A DNA stretch of 12,928 bases from an uncultured Bacteroidota bacterium (GCA_903847655.1 CAINEG010000157.1:1-12928), one strand, 5' to 3'; positions 6,551-12,928 are shown, counted from the stretch's first letter. Notes: a model not told the origin generated them from the sequence alone. Program-made: numbers and translations.

Positions 6551-6558
6551 TAACTTTA
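6551..6558 (+). promoter_or_regulatory. Candidate -7 box for ruvC
   Basis: TAACTTTA matches TAnnTTTG at all but the last base and ends six bases before the ruvC ATG at 6565. A TTTG occurs at 6535-6538 but only 12 bases upstream, too close for a standard -33 element. Confidence 0.33.
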
Positions 6559-6564
6559 ATGTAG

Positions 6565-7149
6565 ATGTCAAAAACACCCATTATTCTAGGAATTGATCCA
6601 GGCACACAAATTTTAGGTTATGCTTTGTTAAAAGGCGGCCCCAAACCTAGCTTAATTGCAATGGATGTTTTAAAATTGACCAAAGAAAAAGACATTTATG
6701 CCCGGCTTCAAATGATTCATGCCAAAATCATTGAACTCATTGAGACCTATCAGCCCCAGCACTTTGCTATTGAAGCTCCTTTTTTTGGAAAGAATGTACA
6801 AAGCATGCTAAAATTAGGCCGCGCCCAAGGCGTAGCCATCGCAGCGGCGATGCAATTCAAATTACCTGTAACCGAGTATGCGCCTAAAAAAGTAAAACAA
6901 GCCATAACCGGCAATGGCAATGCCGACAAAGAAATGATTTGGAAAATGTTGGAAAGAATATTAGTCATAAAAAACCAGCCCAAATATTATGACGCCACCG
7001 ATGCCCTAGGAGTAGCACTTTGTCATCATTATCAAATTAGTGGCTTGGTCCTGCCTAGTCCAAAAATTGTCAAGGGAAAAAAATCCTCAAAGAAAGCCAA
7101 TAGCTGGGAAGCCTTTCTTACTAAAAATCCTGAAAGATTAAAAAAATAG
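6565..7149 (+). CDS. ruvC: Holliday junction endonuclease RuvC
   Basis: RuvC is the dimeric nuclease that resolves Holliday junctions, acting with the RuvAB branch-migration motor. The four acidic catalytic residues are all visible: D11 in GIDPGTQILGYA, E70 in FAIEAPFFGKN, and D143 and D146 in YYDATDALGVALCHH. The length of 194 residues is slightly above the usual 170-190. The excess is a lysine-rich C-terminal tail (about 165-194) containing VKGKKSSKKANSWEAF, which could add DNA contacts. The ATG at 6565 places the first motif at the normal distance. Neither ruvA nor ruvB is nearby. It is divergent from the flippase-like gene, and its stop is 20 bases from that of the HIT gene. Confidence 0.96.
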   Translation: MSKTPIILGIDPGTQILGYALLKGGPKPSLIAMDVLKLTKEKDIYARLQMIHAKIIELIETYQPQHFAIEAPFFGKNVQSMLKLGRAQGVAIAAAMQFKLPVTEYAPKKVKQAITGNGNADKEMIWKMLERILVIKNQPKYYDATDALGVALCHHYQISGLVLPSPKIVKGKKSSKKANSWEAFLTKNPERLKK

Positions 7150-7169
7150 AACTGGGCACAATTTATTCA

Positions 7170-7559
7170 TTAAAGCTTACTAACAATTAGGTCTTGAATG
7201 AATTTGAATTCTTCTTTAGTCAAAGAAAGTTTGGGTTGAGAAAATTCCATATCGGCAGCTGCGTTGATGGGGATTAAATGCAAATGTGCATGAGGCACTT
7301 CCAAGCCTACGGTGACCATTCCCACTCTGTTGCAAGGGAAACTAGCAGCGATGGCCTGCGCAATGGGTTTTGCAAATAGCATCAACTCACTTAAGTATTC
7401 ATCAGGTAGATCAAATATTTTATCTACTTCAACTTTAGGCACAATTAAAGTATGTCCCTTCTGCAAAGGGAAAATATCTAAAAAAGCAAAAAACTTTTCC
7501 GACTCTGCAATTTTATAAGAAGGAATATCGCCATGGATGATTTTAGTAAAAATGGTCAT
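7170..7559 (-). CDS. HIT family (histidine triad) protein
   Basis: This 129-residue protein has the histidine triad VPHAHLHLIPI (89-99; H90, H92, H94), in which the middle histidine is the nucleophile. It also has the upstream QKGHTLIVPK (33-42) that helps form the nucleotide site. HIT proteins of this size are dinucleotide or nucleoside phosphoramidate hydrolases; the closest model is the Hint/HinT type, but the physiological substrate is unknown. It should be cytoplasmic. The ATG at 7559 comes 14 bases after the greA stop, so the two are probably one transcript. The stop is 20 bases from the convergent ruvC stop with no terminator visible between them. Confidence 0.92.
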   Translation of the reverse strand: MTIFTKIIHGDIPSYKIAESEKFFAFLDIFPLQKGHTLIVPKVEVDKIFDLPDEYLSELMLFAKPIAQAIAASFPCNRVGMVTVGLEVPHAHLHLIPINAAADMEFSQPKLSLTKEEFKFIQDLIVSKL

Positions 7560-7573
7560 GGCTTTGAAATTAA

Positions 7574-8050
7574 TTATACAGCAATATTGTCTACCATAAA
7601 TTTCATTACGCCATTGGGTGCCTGAATTTCAGCAATCTCTCCTACTTTCTTGCCCATCAAGCCCTTGCCAATAGGTGAAGAAGCAGAAATCTTACCTGCT
7701 TTCAAATCCGCTTCTTTTTCTCCCACTATTTGATAGGTAATGGTTTTTTTAGTCGCCTGATTGGTCATGGTCACTTTCGTTAAGATGGTCACCTTGCTAA
7801 TATCAATGGTGCTGGTATCCACAATTTTTGCATTGGAAATAGTGGCTTCTAATTGTTTGATTTTTGCCTCTAACATGCCTTGTGCTTCTTTGGCAGAATC
7901 ATATTCAGCATTCTCTTTCAAGTCTCCTTTTTCTCTTGCCTCTCCAATGGCCCTAGAAGCCGCAGGACGATCCACTGACTTCATGTGTTGAAGCTCTTCG
8001 CGCATTTTATTGAAAGTCTCGATGGTCACATACACTGTATTCTCGCTCAT
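7574..8050 (-). CDS. greA: Transcription elongation factor GreA
   Basis: GreA binds in the RNA polymerase secondary channel and stimulates cleavage of backtracked transcripts. The 158 residues match the family. The N-terminal coiled coil (about 10-75) carries the acidic tip GDLKENAEY (42-50), with D43 and E46 in the positions that coordinate the catalytic magnesium. The C-terminal FKBP-like domain (about 80-158) contains ASSPIGKGLMGKKVGE (123-138), the usual GreA signature. The ATG at 8050 gives a normal N-terminus. A strong intrinsic terminator lies just upstream, so greA should have its own promoter, but I see no clear box apart from the terminator T-run. HIT follows after 14 bases. Confidence 0.95.
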   Translation of the reverse strand: MSENTVYVTIETFNKMREELQHMKSVDRPAASRAIGEAREKGDLKENAEYDSAKEAQGMLEAKIKQLEATISNAKIVDTSTIDISKVTILTKVTMTNQATKKTITYQIVGEKEADLKAGKISASSPIGKGLMGKKVGEIAEIQAPNGVMKFMVDNIAV

Positions 8051-8067
8051 ACCCTTAGTTTAGTTAT

Positions 8068-8099
8068 AAAAAAAATACAACGCCACCGAAGTAGCGTTG
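8068..8099 (-). terminator. Intrinsic terminator with UUCG tetraloop
   Basis: On the minus strand a nine-pair stem (8099-8091 with 8086-8078; one G-U pair) closes on a TTCG loop flanked by C and G, the very stable C(UUCG)G tetraloop. After one T and one A it runs into eight T (8075-8068). It starts 27 bases past the dehydrogenase stop, ends the rsmA-dehydrogenase transcript and separates it from greA. Confidence 0.88.
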
Positions 8100-8125
8100 C
8101 ATGGTGTAAAGATATAAAATATTGC

Positions 8126-9055
8126 TTAAATAAGGGCTAATTTTTCCAATACCACAAGGGCCATCTTGTAGTAGGCCTCCTTGCTATAACCGGCGATATG
8201 CGGGGTAAGTATGAAATTGGGAAAGGCCTGTAAATCAGTTAGTAAGGCCCTTTCTAGACTAGCTAAATTACTCAGTGGCTCGTTTTCAATGACATCTAAT
8301 CCTGCCCCCCTTATTTGCTCCTTTTGTAGTGCTTTCAGCAAGGCGCTTGTATCGGTCACTGACCCTCTACAAGTATTTATAAAATAAGGCCGCTTTAATA
8401 ACCCATTAAAAAAAGTTTCGTTGGCATAATGCTTTGTCAGCCGGGTCAAAGGTAGATGCAAACTAATCACATCGGCCTCGGCTTGTATTCTTTCCAAACT
8501 AGCTGCTTGAACATGCGCTGTTTCAAAACCAGTTTTATAAATATCATGTGCTAAAATTTGTACATCAAATCCTGATAAAACTTTTGCAAATGCTGTACCC
8601 GTATTTCCAAACCCAATGATGCCCACCGTTTTCCCTGTGAGTTCATCTGCCCTATTGGCATCACGAATCCATTTCCCAGCTTGCACTTCTATGGAGGAAC
8701 TATGAATACGATTCATTAAACTTAACAATAAACCTAAACTATGCTCGCCCACCGTGGTTCGATTGCCTTCGGGACTACTCACGCATTTAATATTTTTGGT
8801 TGCTGCAAATTCGGCATCAATCAATTCCATGCCACTGCCAATGCGTCCAATCCATTCTAGTTGATTTGCTTTTTCTAAAATTGCTGCATCAATTTTTAAA
8901 CGTGTGGTGACGATTAGGCCAATCGCGTTTTCAATGATAGCAGACAATGCTTCATAAGTAATTTCAGGTTCGTACAATAGCTCAAATCCTTTGGCTTGAA
9001 GGGTTTCCATCAAGAAAGGATGTACAGGTGCCGTTATAATTACTTGTTTTGACAT
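8126..9055 (-). CDS. NAD-dependent D-2-hydroxyacid dehydrogenase
   Basis: This 309-residue oxidoreductase of the D-2-hydroxyacid / D-3-phosphoglycerate dehydrogenase family interconverts a 2-hydroxyacid and a 2-oxoacid with NAD(H). The Rossmann motif GFGNTG is at 148-153. The catalytic residues are R230 (NTCRGS), E259 (ENEP) and H286 (TPHIAGYS). It has no C-terminal ACT or other regulatory domain, so if it acts as SerA it would be the short, probably serine-insensitive form. The exact substrate cannot be told. The start overlaps the rsmA stop by one base (TAATG at 9057-9053), which implies coupled translation. The terminator lies 27 bases past the stop. Confidence 0.88.
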   Translation of the reverse strand: MSKQVIITAPVHPFLMETLQAKGFELLYEPEITYEALSAIIENAIGLIVTTRLKIDAAILEKANQLEWIGRIGSGMELIDAEFAATKNIKCVSSPEGNRTTVGEHSLGLLLSLMNRIHSSSIEVQAGKWIRDANRADELTGKTVGIIGFGNTGTAFAKVLSGFDVQILAHDIYKTGFETAHVQAASLERIQAEADVISLHLPLTRLTKHYANETFFNGLLKRPYFINTCRGSVTDTSALLKALQKEQIRGAGLDVIENEPLSNLASLERALLTDLQAFPNFILTPHIAGYSKEAYYKMALVVLEKLALI

Positions 9056-9816
9056 TAAAGGATATGCATTTTAAAAGTAAGTGCCGCAAAATCTTCTACG
9101 GTTAAATTTTCGGCTCTTTTAGTAAATAATGGGTCCGTTAATTGCTCGGTAGTAAAATAGGGTTTCAATGGATTTCTTAACATTTTTCTTCTTTGTCCAA
9201 AAGCCATTTTAACTAAATGAAAAAATGCTTTTTCGGAAGTAAAAGTAGGAAAAGTTTTTTTTCTGGTCAATTGAATCACCCCACTCATTACTTTTGGTGG
9301 AGGGGTGAAAGCGGTGGGCGGTACATCAAATAAATAAGTCACCTCATAAAAAGCCTGTGTCAACACACTCAATATGCCATAGGCTTTTGAATTGGGTTTT
9401 GCGGCAATACGTTCGGCTACTTCTTTTTGAAACATACCCACCATCATGGGCACTTGCTCCCTCCATTCCAATACCTTGAAAACAATTTGCGTAGAGATAT
9501 TATAAGGAAAATTACCCACCACCACAAATTCATTGTCAAAAGGAATACCCGCTGCTAAAAAATCGGCTTCTATTAACTTCCCTTTTAAATAAGGAAACTC
9601 TTTCAATAAAAAAGCGATCTTTTCTCTATCCAATTCGATGGCCTTGAATGACTCCGTGGGCAGGTCATGGATATGCTGTGTGAGCGCACCGCCTCCAGGA
9701 CCCACTTCCACCATTTGGGCGATGGACTGTGCTTGCAATACCGCTTTGATATTCAAACAGACCTGAGCGTCATTCAAAAAGTGTTGCCCAAGGGATTTTT
9801 TTAGCGTGTATTGCAT
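9055..9816 (-). CDS. rsmA: 16S rRNA dimethyladenosine transferase RsmA (KsgA)
   Basis: RsmA dimethylates the two adjacent adenines near the 3' end of 16S rRNA (A1518 and A1519 in E. coli numbering) late in small-subunit assembly. The 253 residues fit the family. KKSLGQHFLND (6-16) is the conserved N-terminal tract. VEVGPGGGALT (36-46) is the SAM-binding motif and GNFPYNIST (101-109) is the catalytic NxPY motif. The block around AFGQRRKMLRNPLK is the usual C-terminal RNA-contact region. The ATG at 9816 sits four bases after a full -7 box on this strand, suggesting a leaderless mRNA. It is first in an operon with the dehydrogenase and divergent from pdxA. Confidence 0.95.
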   Translation of the reverse strand: MQYTLKKSLGQHFLNDAQVCLNIKAVLQAQSIAQMVEVGPGGGALTQHIHDLPTESFKAIELDREKIAFLLKEFPYLKGKLIEADFLAAGIPFDNEFVVVGNFPYNISTQIVFKVLEWREQVPMMVGMFQKEVAERIAAKPNSKAYGILSVLTQAFYEVTYLFDVPPTAFTPPPKVMSGVIQLTRKKTFPTFTSEKAFFHLVKMAFGQRRKMLRNPLKPYFTTEQLTDPLFTKRAENLTVEDFAALTFKMHIL

Positions 9817-9820
9817 GAGG

Positions 9821-9828
9821 CAAAGTTA
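9821..9828 (-). promoter_or_regulatory. Candidate -7 box for rsmA
   Basis: Reading on the minus strand, TAACTTTG is a full match to TAnnTTTG and ends four bases before the rsmA ATG. Transcription would start at or next to the start codon. A TTTG lies upstream at 9861-9858, but the 29-base spacing is too long for a standard -33 element. Confidence 0.45.
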
Positions 9829-9840
9829 GGTTTTTGTGCG

Positions 9841-9848
9841 TACTTTTG
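9841..9848 (+). promoter_or_regulatory. Candidate -7 box for pdxA
   Basis: TACTTTTG is a full match to TAnnTTTG and ends 12 bases before the ATG at 9861. Because it lies downstream of the earlier in-frame ATG at 9834, it argues that translation begins at 9861 or 9867. The box is back to back with that of rsmA, with 12 bases between them, so the two polymerase sites would overlap. Confidence 0.52.
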
Positions 9849-9860
9849 CTGCCTAATCAA

Positions 9861-10958
9861 ATGGATATGAACCCAGACATCAGAAAACCAATTATAGGCT
9901 TTACTTGTGGCGATTTAAATGGCATTGGTATTGAATTAATCATCAAATCATTGTCTGACAACCGCATTTTGGACTTTATTGTACCTGTTGTTTTTGCCAA
10001 TAATAAATGCATCAATTTTTATAAAAAAGGGCTTCCTGAATATGCCATCAATTGCGCCGTTATTACCGACTTTTCAAAATTGAATCCAAAGCAAATCAAT
10101 GTCTTGAATTGCTGGGAAGAAGAAGTAGCCATCACCCCTGGTGAAATGACAGAGGAAGGGGGAAAATATGCCTTAATTTCTTTAGAGGCTGCAGTAGCTG
10201 CTTTAAAAAACAAACAAATCGACGGTTTGGTAACCGCCCCTATTCATAAAAAAAATATACAATCCCCTAATTTTAATTTTAGCGGACATACCCCTTATTT
10301 ACAAGCCGCATTTGGGAATACCGAAAATTTAATGTTATTAGTAGCAGAAAATTTAAGAATGGCCTTGGTCACCGAACATGTAACCATACAGGAAGTGGGC
10401 AAGCATATTACCAAAGATAAAATAAAACAAAAGCTTGCTATTTTATATAGTAGCTTAAAAAAAGATTTTGGTATTGATGCGCCGCGCATTGCCGTCTTGG
10501 CGCTCAACCCACATGCAGGTGATGATGGCTTAATTGGCAAAGAAGAAATTGAAATTATCAAACCCGCCATTAAAGAAAGTAAACAACAAATGTTGGTCTA
10601 CGGGCCTTATTCTGCAGATGCTTTTTTTGCAAGAGGTGCACATGAAAAATTTGATGGCGTCTTGGCCATGTACCATGACCAAGGATTAATTCCTTTTAAA
10701 TCATTGGCCTTTGGCGAGGGGGTAAATTTTACTGCAGGATTACCGATTGTTAGAACCAGTCCCGACCATGGAACTGCCTTTGACATCGCGGGAAAGAACA
10801 AGGCTGAGGCAGGTTCTTTTACTGCAAGCATCTTTGAATGCATCAGAATCATCCATGCCCGTCAGGGCTATAAAGACATGCGTTTGAATCCAATGAAAAA
10901 AATGAGCGCCCGCATGTTTGCTGGTGCTAAAGATGAGACTTTGGAAGAGATGGAATAG
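9861..10958 (+). CDS. pdxA: 4-hydroxythreonine-4-phosphate dehydrogenase
   Basis: PdxA oxidises 4-phosphohydroxy-L-threonine in the DXP-dependent pathway to pyridoxal phosphate. The metal-binding histidines are in FSGHTPYLQ, LNPHAGDDG and MYHDQGLIPFK (about residues 143, 218 and 272 from this start). RTSPDHGTAFDIAG (about 298-311) is the conserved C-terminal motif. The frame is open from an ATG at 9834, but the first nine codons would overlap a consensus -7 box. MDMNPDIRKPIIGFTCGDLNG, from 9861 or with the second ATG at 9867, gives the normal beginning, 365 or 363 residues; PdxA of E. coli has 329. It is divergent from rsmA and ends 20 bases from the stop of the secreted repeat protein. Function is firm; the start is good to within two codons. 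Confidence 0.95.
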   Translation: MDMNPDIRKPIIGFTCGDLNGIGIELIIKSLSDNRILDFIVPVVFANNKCINFYKKGLPEYAINCAVITDFSKLNPKQINVLNCWEEEVAITPGEMTEEGGKYALISLEAAVAALKNKQIDGLVTAPIHKKNIQSPNFNFSGHTPYLQAAFGNTENLMLLVAENLRMALVTEHVTIQEVGKHITKDKIKQKLAILYSSLKKDFGIDAPRIAVLALNPHAGDDGLIGKEEIEIIKPAIKESKQQMLVYGPYSADAFFARGAHEKFDGVLAMYHDQGLIPFKSLAFGEGVNFTAGLPIVRTSPDHGTAFDIAGKNKAEAGSFTASIFECIRIIHARQGYKDMRLNPMKKMSARMFAGAKDETLEEME

Positions 10959-10978
10959 TTTACCAAATGTTTGATCCA

Positions 10979-11626
10979 TTAAAAAGCACATACCTTTTTT
11001 AAATCTATTAAAGATTGTTTACCCCAAGTGGGTAAGATTTGATCCGGTATTTGTTTCTCCAAGAGTTGTCTTGCTTTTACCAATAAAGCTTTATTTTTTT
11101 CACAACCTCCTCCAAATAGCGCAGGCATATTCATTTTTAAACTTGCTTCTAATATATATATGCGTGGATTATTAGCATTTATTTTTTTTGCTTTTTGTAA
11201 TGGCTCAAAAATTTTCTTTTCATAACTCAACCATCTTACAATAGGATTGACCACTAACTTACCTGTTTGTGCCATGGTCAAAGCACAATAATTTTCATCA
11301 TTGGTTTGTAGGGAAATGGATTTATTGGCCCATTGTACGGCTCTATCGGCATGGGCATCTGCATTTTTTTTGTCATTAAAACTTAAGCGCGTATACAATA
11401 AGGATAGATAATAGGCAGGCACCCAATCTTTAATGCCAGCAGTTGATTGGGAGAGCTGTTCTAAGTCAGTGATTAATGGATTGCAATCCTGATTGGGCGT
11501 GGCGGCATTGAACTCGGTGACGGCTTTTGCCAGCTCATTGATATAGGTATTTTTTTGTGCGGCAAGATTCAAACTTAATGAAAAGCAGCATAAAATAAAC
11601 AAAATTGAAATAAAGCATTTGCGCAT
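10979..11626 (-). CDS. Secreted helical-repeat (TPR-like) protein
   Basis: This 215-residue protein has a clear signal peptide (MRKCFISILFILCCFSLSLN, probable cleavage after LAA at 21-23) followed by an almost entirely helical mature part. Helix-turn-helix patterning around 70-105 and 140-190 looks TPR-like but too degenerate to count repeats. PALFGGGCEKNKALLVKA (about 168-185) resembles the FGGG-plus-basic motif of secreted Bacteroidota TPR proteins. Four cysteines remain after cleavage (48, 114, 175, 213) and could form disulfides in the periplasm. I set the start at the ATG of 11626, as the TTG at 11635 would only add three residues before the signal peptide. It follows the LolA-like gene by 10 bases and is last in the operon. 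No specific function is recognised. Confidence 0.75.
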   Translation of the reverse strand: MRKCFISILFILCCFSLSLNLAAQKNTYINELAKAVTEFNAATPNQDCNPLITDLEQLSQSTAGIKDWVPAYYLSLLYTRLSFNDKKNADAHADRAVQWANKSISLQTNDENYCALTMAQTGKLVVNPIVRWLSYEKKIFEPLQKAKKINANNPRIYILEASLKMNMPALFGGGCEKNKALLVKARQLLEKQIPDQILPTWGKQSLIDLKKVCAF

Positions 11627-11636
11627 AGTACGCAAT

Positions 11637-12344
11637 TTAAAAAATAGAATTCGGAACTCCCTTATTTATCAGGTAATTATTATAAGTAATTTCGATAGTG
11701 CCTTTTTTGTTTTTAAGTGCTTTTTGTTTAGCCGTTGGATCCTCGTCTCCAAATTCTAAAGTAATGCCATTGGGCAATTTATAATCCTTGGTATTAAAAC
11801 TAAAGATAATTTTACTGGCCAACCCATATTTTGCGTATTCACCATACTGCATCAAAATTTCATAACTGCCATTCTCCTTGGTCGTAGTAGCCGTTTTATA
11901 CACCAGCGCTTCTGCTGGATCAATCCACAAAGTAGAGATGACCCAGTCTAAATTGTCATCGGTAGGAATCAACTTAATTACAGTTAAATTTTTGCCATTC
12001 AATTCCTGTGTACCGGCAGCAATCGTCGTATACTGTTTTGTATTTAGTAAAGTATTAATAGTCAATGAAACCCCACCTCTAGGCAATAAGGAAATGCCTC
12101 CTTCTTTTTTTACTTTTAATAAATTGGGCTTTTTAAAATAAACCTTCACCTTTCCTAGGGAGGCTTTGATAAAGGAAACATTGGTTTTCATTACCCCTTC
12201 CGCTACATAATCATTCACCAATGCTAATTTTTGCGCTACTTTTTCAATTAAAGGATCGGTTTGTGCATTGGCCTTAGGGCTGCTCATCAATAAAAATAAG
12301 CTGCAGGCAATCAATAGAAGGTTATACTTTTTCATGGTAGGCAT
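11637..12344 (-). CDS. LolA-like outer-membrane lipoprotein carrier
   Basis: This 235-residue exported protein has a signal peptide ending in ANA-Q (cleavage after about residue 27). The mature protein has the LolA/RseB-type fold pattern: an early helix (DPLIEKVAQKLALVNDYVAE), then a series of beta strands (KVKVYFKKPNLLKVKK, TVIKLIPTDDN, ISTLWIDPAEALVYKTAT) forming a half-barrel. LolA carries lipoproteins across the periplasm to the outer membrane. Bacteroidota have several LolA-like paralogues, so this may not be the main carrier. The ATG at 12344 overlaps the permease stop by one base (TAATG); a second ATG at 12335 begins MKKYNLL and is an equally good signal-peptide start. It lies between an ABC permease and a secreted protein. 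Confidence 0.78.
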   Translation of the reverse strand: MPTMKKYNLLLIACSLFLLMSSPKANAQTDPLIEKVAQKLALVNDYVAEGVMKTNVSFIKASLGKVKVYFKKPNLLKVKKEGGISLLPRGGVSLTINTLLNTKQYTTIAAGTQELNGKNLTVIKLIPTDDNLDWVISTLWIDPAEALVYKTATTTKENGSYEILMQYGEYAKYGLASKIIFSFNTKDYKLPNGITLEFGDEDPTAKQKALKNKKGTIEITYNNYLINKGVPNSIF

Positions 12345-12928
12345 TAACTAAGGATGTCTTTTTTCTTAAGGATGAGGATAGAGGCGCTCACAAACAAAAC
12401 AATATGTAGGCTAAGTACAATTAAGGAAGTTTTAATTTTAGGAATATTTAAGATACTCCCTCTAATGGCTTCATTATCTATATTCACTTTAATGTCAAAA
12501 AATTCTTTCCAATTATTCATATGAGTCGTAAATAAATAAGGCTTTACTAGATTAAACAAAGGAATGTTTAGCGTGCTTAAAATAGTAAAAAATACAATCG
12601 CACTCATGGTACCTACAATGGGGCCAATTGAATTATTAGATAAACTTGACATCAAAAAACCAAGGCTGGTAACGGTTAACAAAGAAAAGCTAGCAAATAC
12701 AAAGGCGCCCACATATCTCCATAAAACATCCGACTGCTCTATCAAGACTACATAGTTAGACTTCATTAAAAACAAATCGTCGGTACCGAATATCCACATA
12801 CTTACAAATAGTGCTAAGAAGGCCAACCATATGAGTAGTAATATGGTATAAATACTAGCCGCTATAAATTTAGCCAGTACCCAATGGGTTCTACTAAAAG
12901 GCGTACTAAATAATAAACGAAGTGTGCC
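12344..12928 (-). CDS. ABC-2 type transporter permease, C-terminal part (cut by window edge)
   Basis: The frame is open from the right edge to the stop at 12346-12344, giving 194 residues that lack the N-terminus. A TTG at 12826 is an internal leucine codon, not a start. The first visible residues, GTLRLLFSTPFSRTHWVLAK, are the cytoplasmic coupling segment typical of ABC-2 permeases. After it come about four hydrophobic stretches (about 20-46, 68-90, 100-123 and 165-187) and a basic tail KKKDILS. Such permeases pair with a separate ATPase, expected to the right of the window. The substrate is unknown. GldF of the gliding apparatus belongs to the same superfamily, but nothing here singles it out. 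Its stop overlaps the LolA-like start by one base. Confidence 0.82.
   Translation of the reverse strand, partial: GTLRLLFSTPFSRTHWVLAKFIAASIYTILLLIWLAFLALFVSMWIFGTDDLFLMKSNYVVLIEQSDVLWRYVGAFVFASFSLLTVTSLGFLMSSLSNNSIGPIVGTMSAIVFFTILSTLNIPLFNLVKPYLFTTHMNNWKEFFDIKVNIDNEAIRGSILNIPKIKTSLIVLSLHIVLFVSASILILKKKDILS

Noticed and set aside
10959..10978. Palindrome caaatgtttg as a terminator between pdxA and the repeat-protein gene
   Set aside because: Four pairs around a two-base loop cannot form a stable hairpin, and no T-run follows.
10019..10991. Several minus-strand open frames opposite pdxA
   Set aside because: They overlap each other and a well-conserved gene on the other strand; no motif is recognisable.
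11627..11635. TTG start for the secreted repeat protein
   Set aside because: ATG at 11626 gives a complete signal peptide; the extra three residues add nothing.
12824..12826. TTG as the start of a 160-residue permease
   Set aside because: The same frame is open to the window edge and encodes the ABC-2 coupling segment upstream, so the codon is an internal leucine.
1..12928. Mobile element, prophage, CRISPR, tRNA or defence island
   Set aside because: Nearly all of the sequence is explained by housekeeping genes with even composition; no such signatures were seen on either strand.

Overview
The window is a 12.9 kb stretch of chromosome from a low-GC member of the Bacteroidota, most likely near the Chitinophagaceae. 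The evidence for that placement is the ftsX - DUF3098 - uppP gene order, the DUF3108 and UMF1-type proteins, start codons with little Shine-Dalgarno signal, and several matches to the Bacteroidota -7 promoter box TAnnTTTG just upstream of genes. The phylum is well supported; the family is an inference. I see no transposase, integrase, phage gene, CRISPR array, tRNA or rRNA, and every stretch without a gene is shorter than 170 bases. This is core genome, not an accessory island.

Layout. Positions 1-342 (minus) hold the N-terminal end of leuS, cut by the window edge. A 167-base divergent region separates it from a plus-strand run: ftsX (510-1385), a DUF3098 membrane protein (1426-1665), uppP (1735-2547), a UMF1-family MFS transporter (2602-3909) and a metallo-beta-lactamase-fold hydrolase that overlaps it (3896-4765). 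Converging on this run with a 4-base gap is a minus-strand pair: a YbhN/AglD-type flippase-like membrane protein (6516-5599) followed by an exported DUF3108 protein (5579-4770). Divergent from that pair is ruvC (6565-7149). It converges on a minus-strand block transcribed as rsmA/ksgA (9816-9055), a D-2-hydroxyacid dehydrogenase (9055-8126), a clear intrinsic terminator with a UUCG loop, greA (8050-7574) and a HIT protein (7559-7170). pdxA (about 9861-10958, plus) diverges from rsmA and converges on a last minus-strand operon: an ABC-2 permease cut by the right edge (12928-12344), a LolA-like carrier (12344-11637) and a secreted helical-repeat protein (11626-10979).

How the genes work together. 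Two themes recur. The first is the cell envelope: FtsX and UppP (division-linked hydrolase control and recycling of the lipid carrier for peptidoglycan), the flippase-like protein with its DUF3108 partner, and the ABC permease with LolA. The second is information processing and housekeeping: LeuS, RuvC, RsmA, GreA, HIT and PdxA. No obviously new defence, mobile or biosynthetic system is visible.

The points most worth a second look are: -7-like boxes only 4 to 12 bases before several start codons, which suggests leaderless or very short-leader mRNAs; the symmetric promoter-like palindrome between leuS and ftsX; the terminator that abuts uppP; and the uncharacterised DUF3098 and DUF3108 genes placed beside well-understood envelope genes. 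Several starts are set here at an internal ATG rather than an upstream TTG or ATG, with reasons given per gene.
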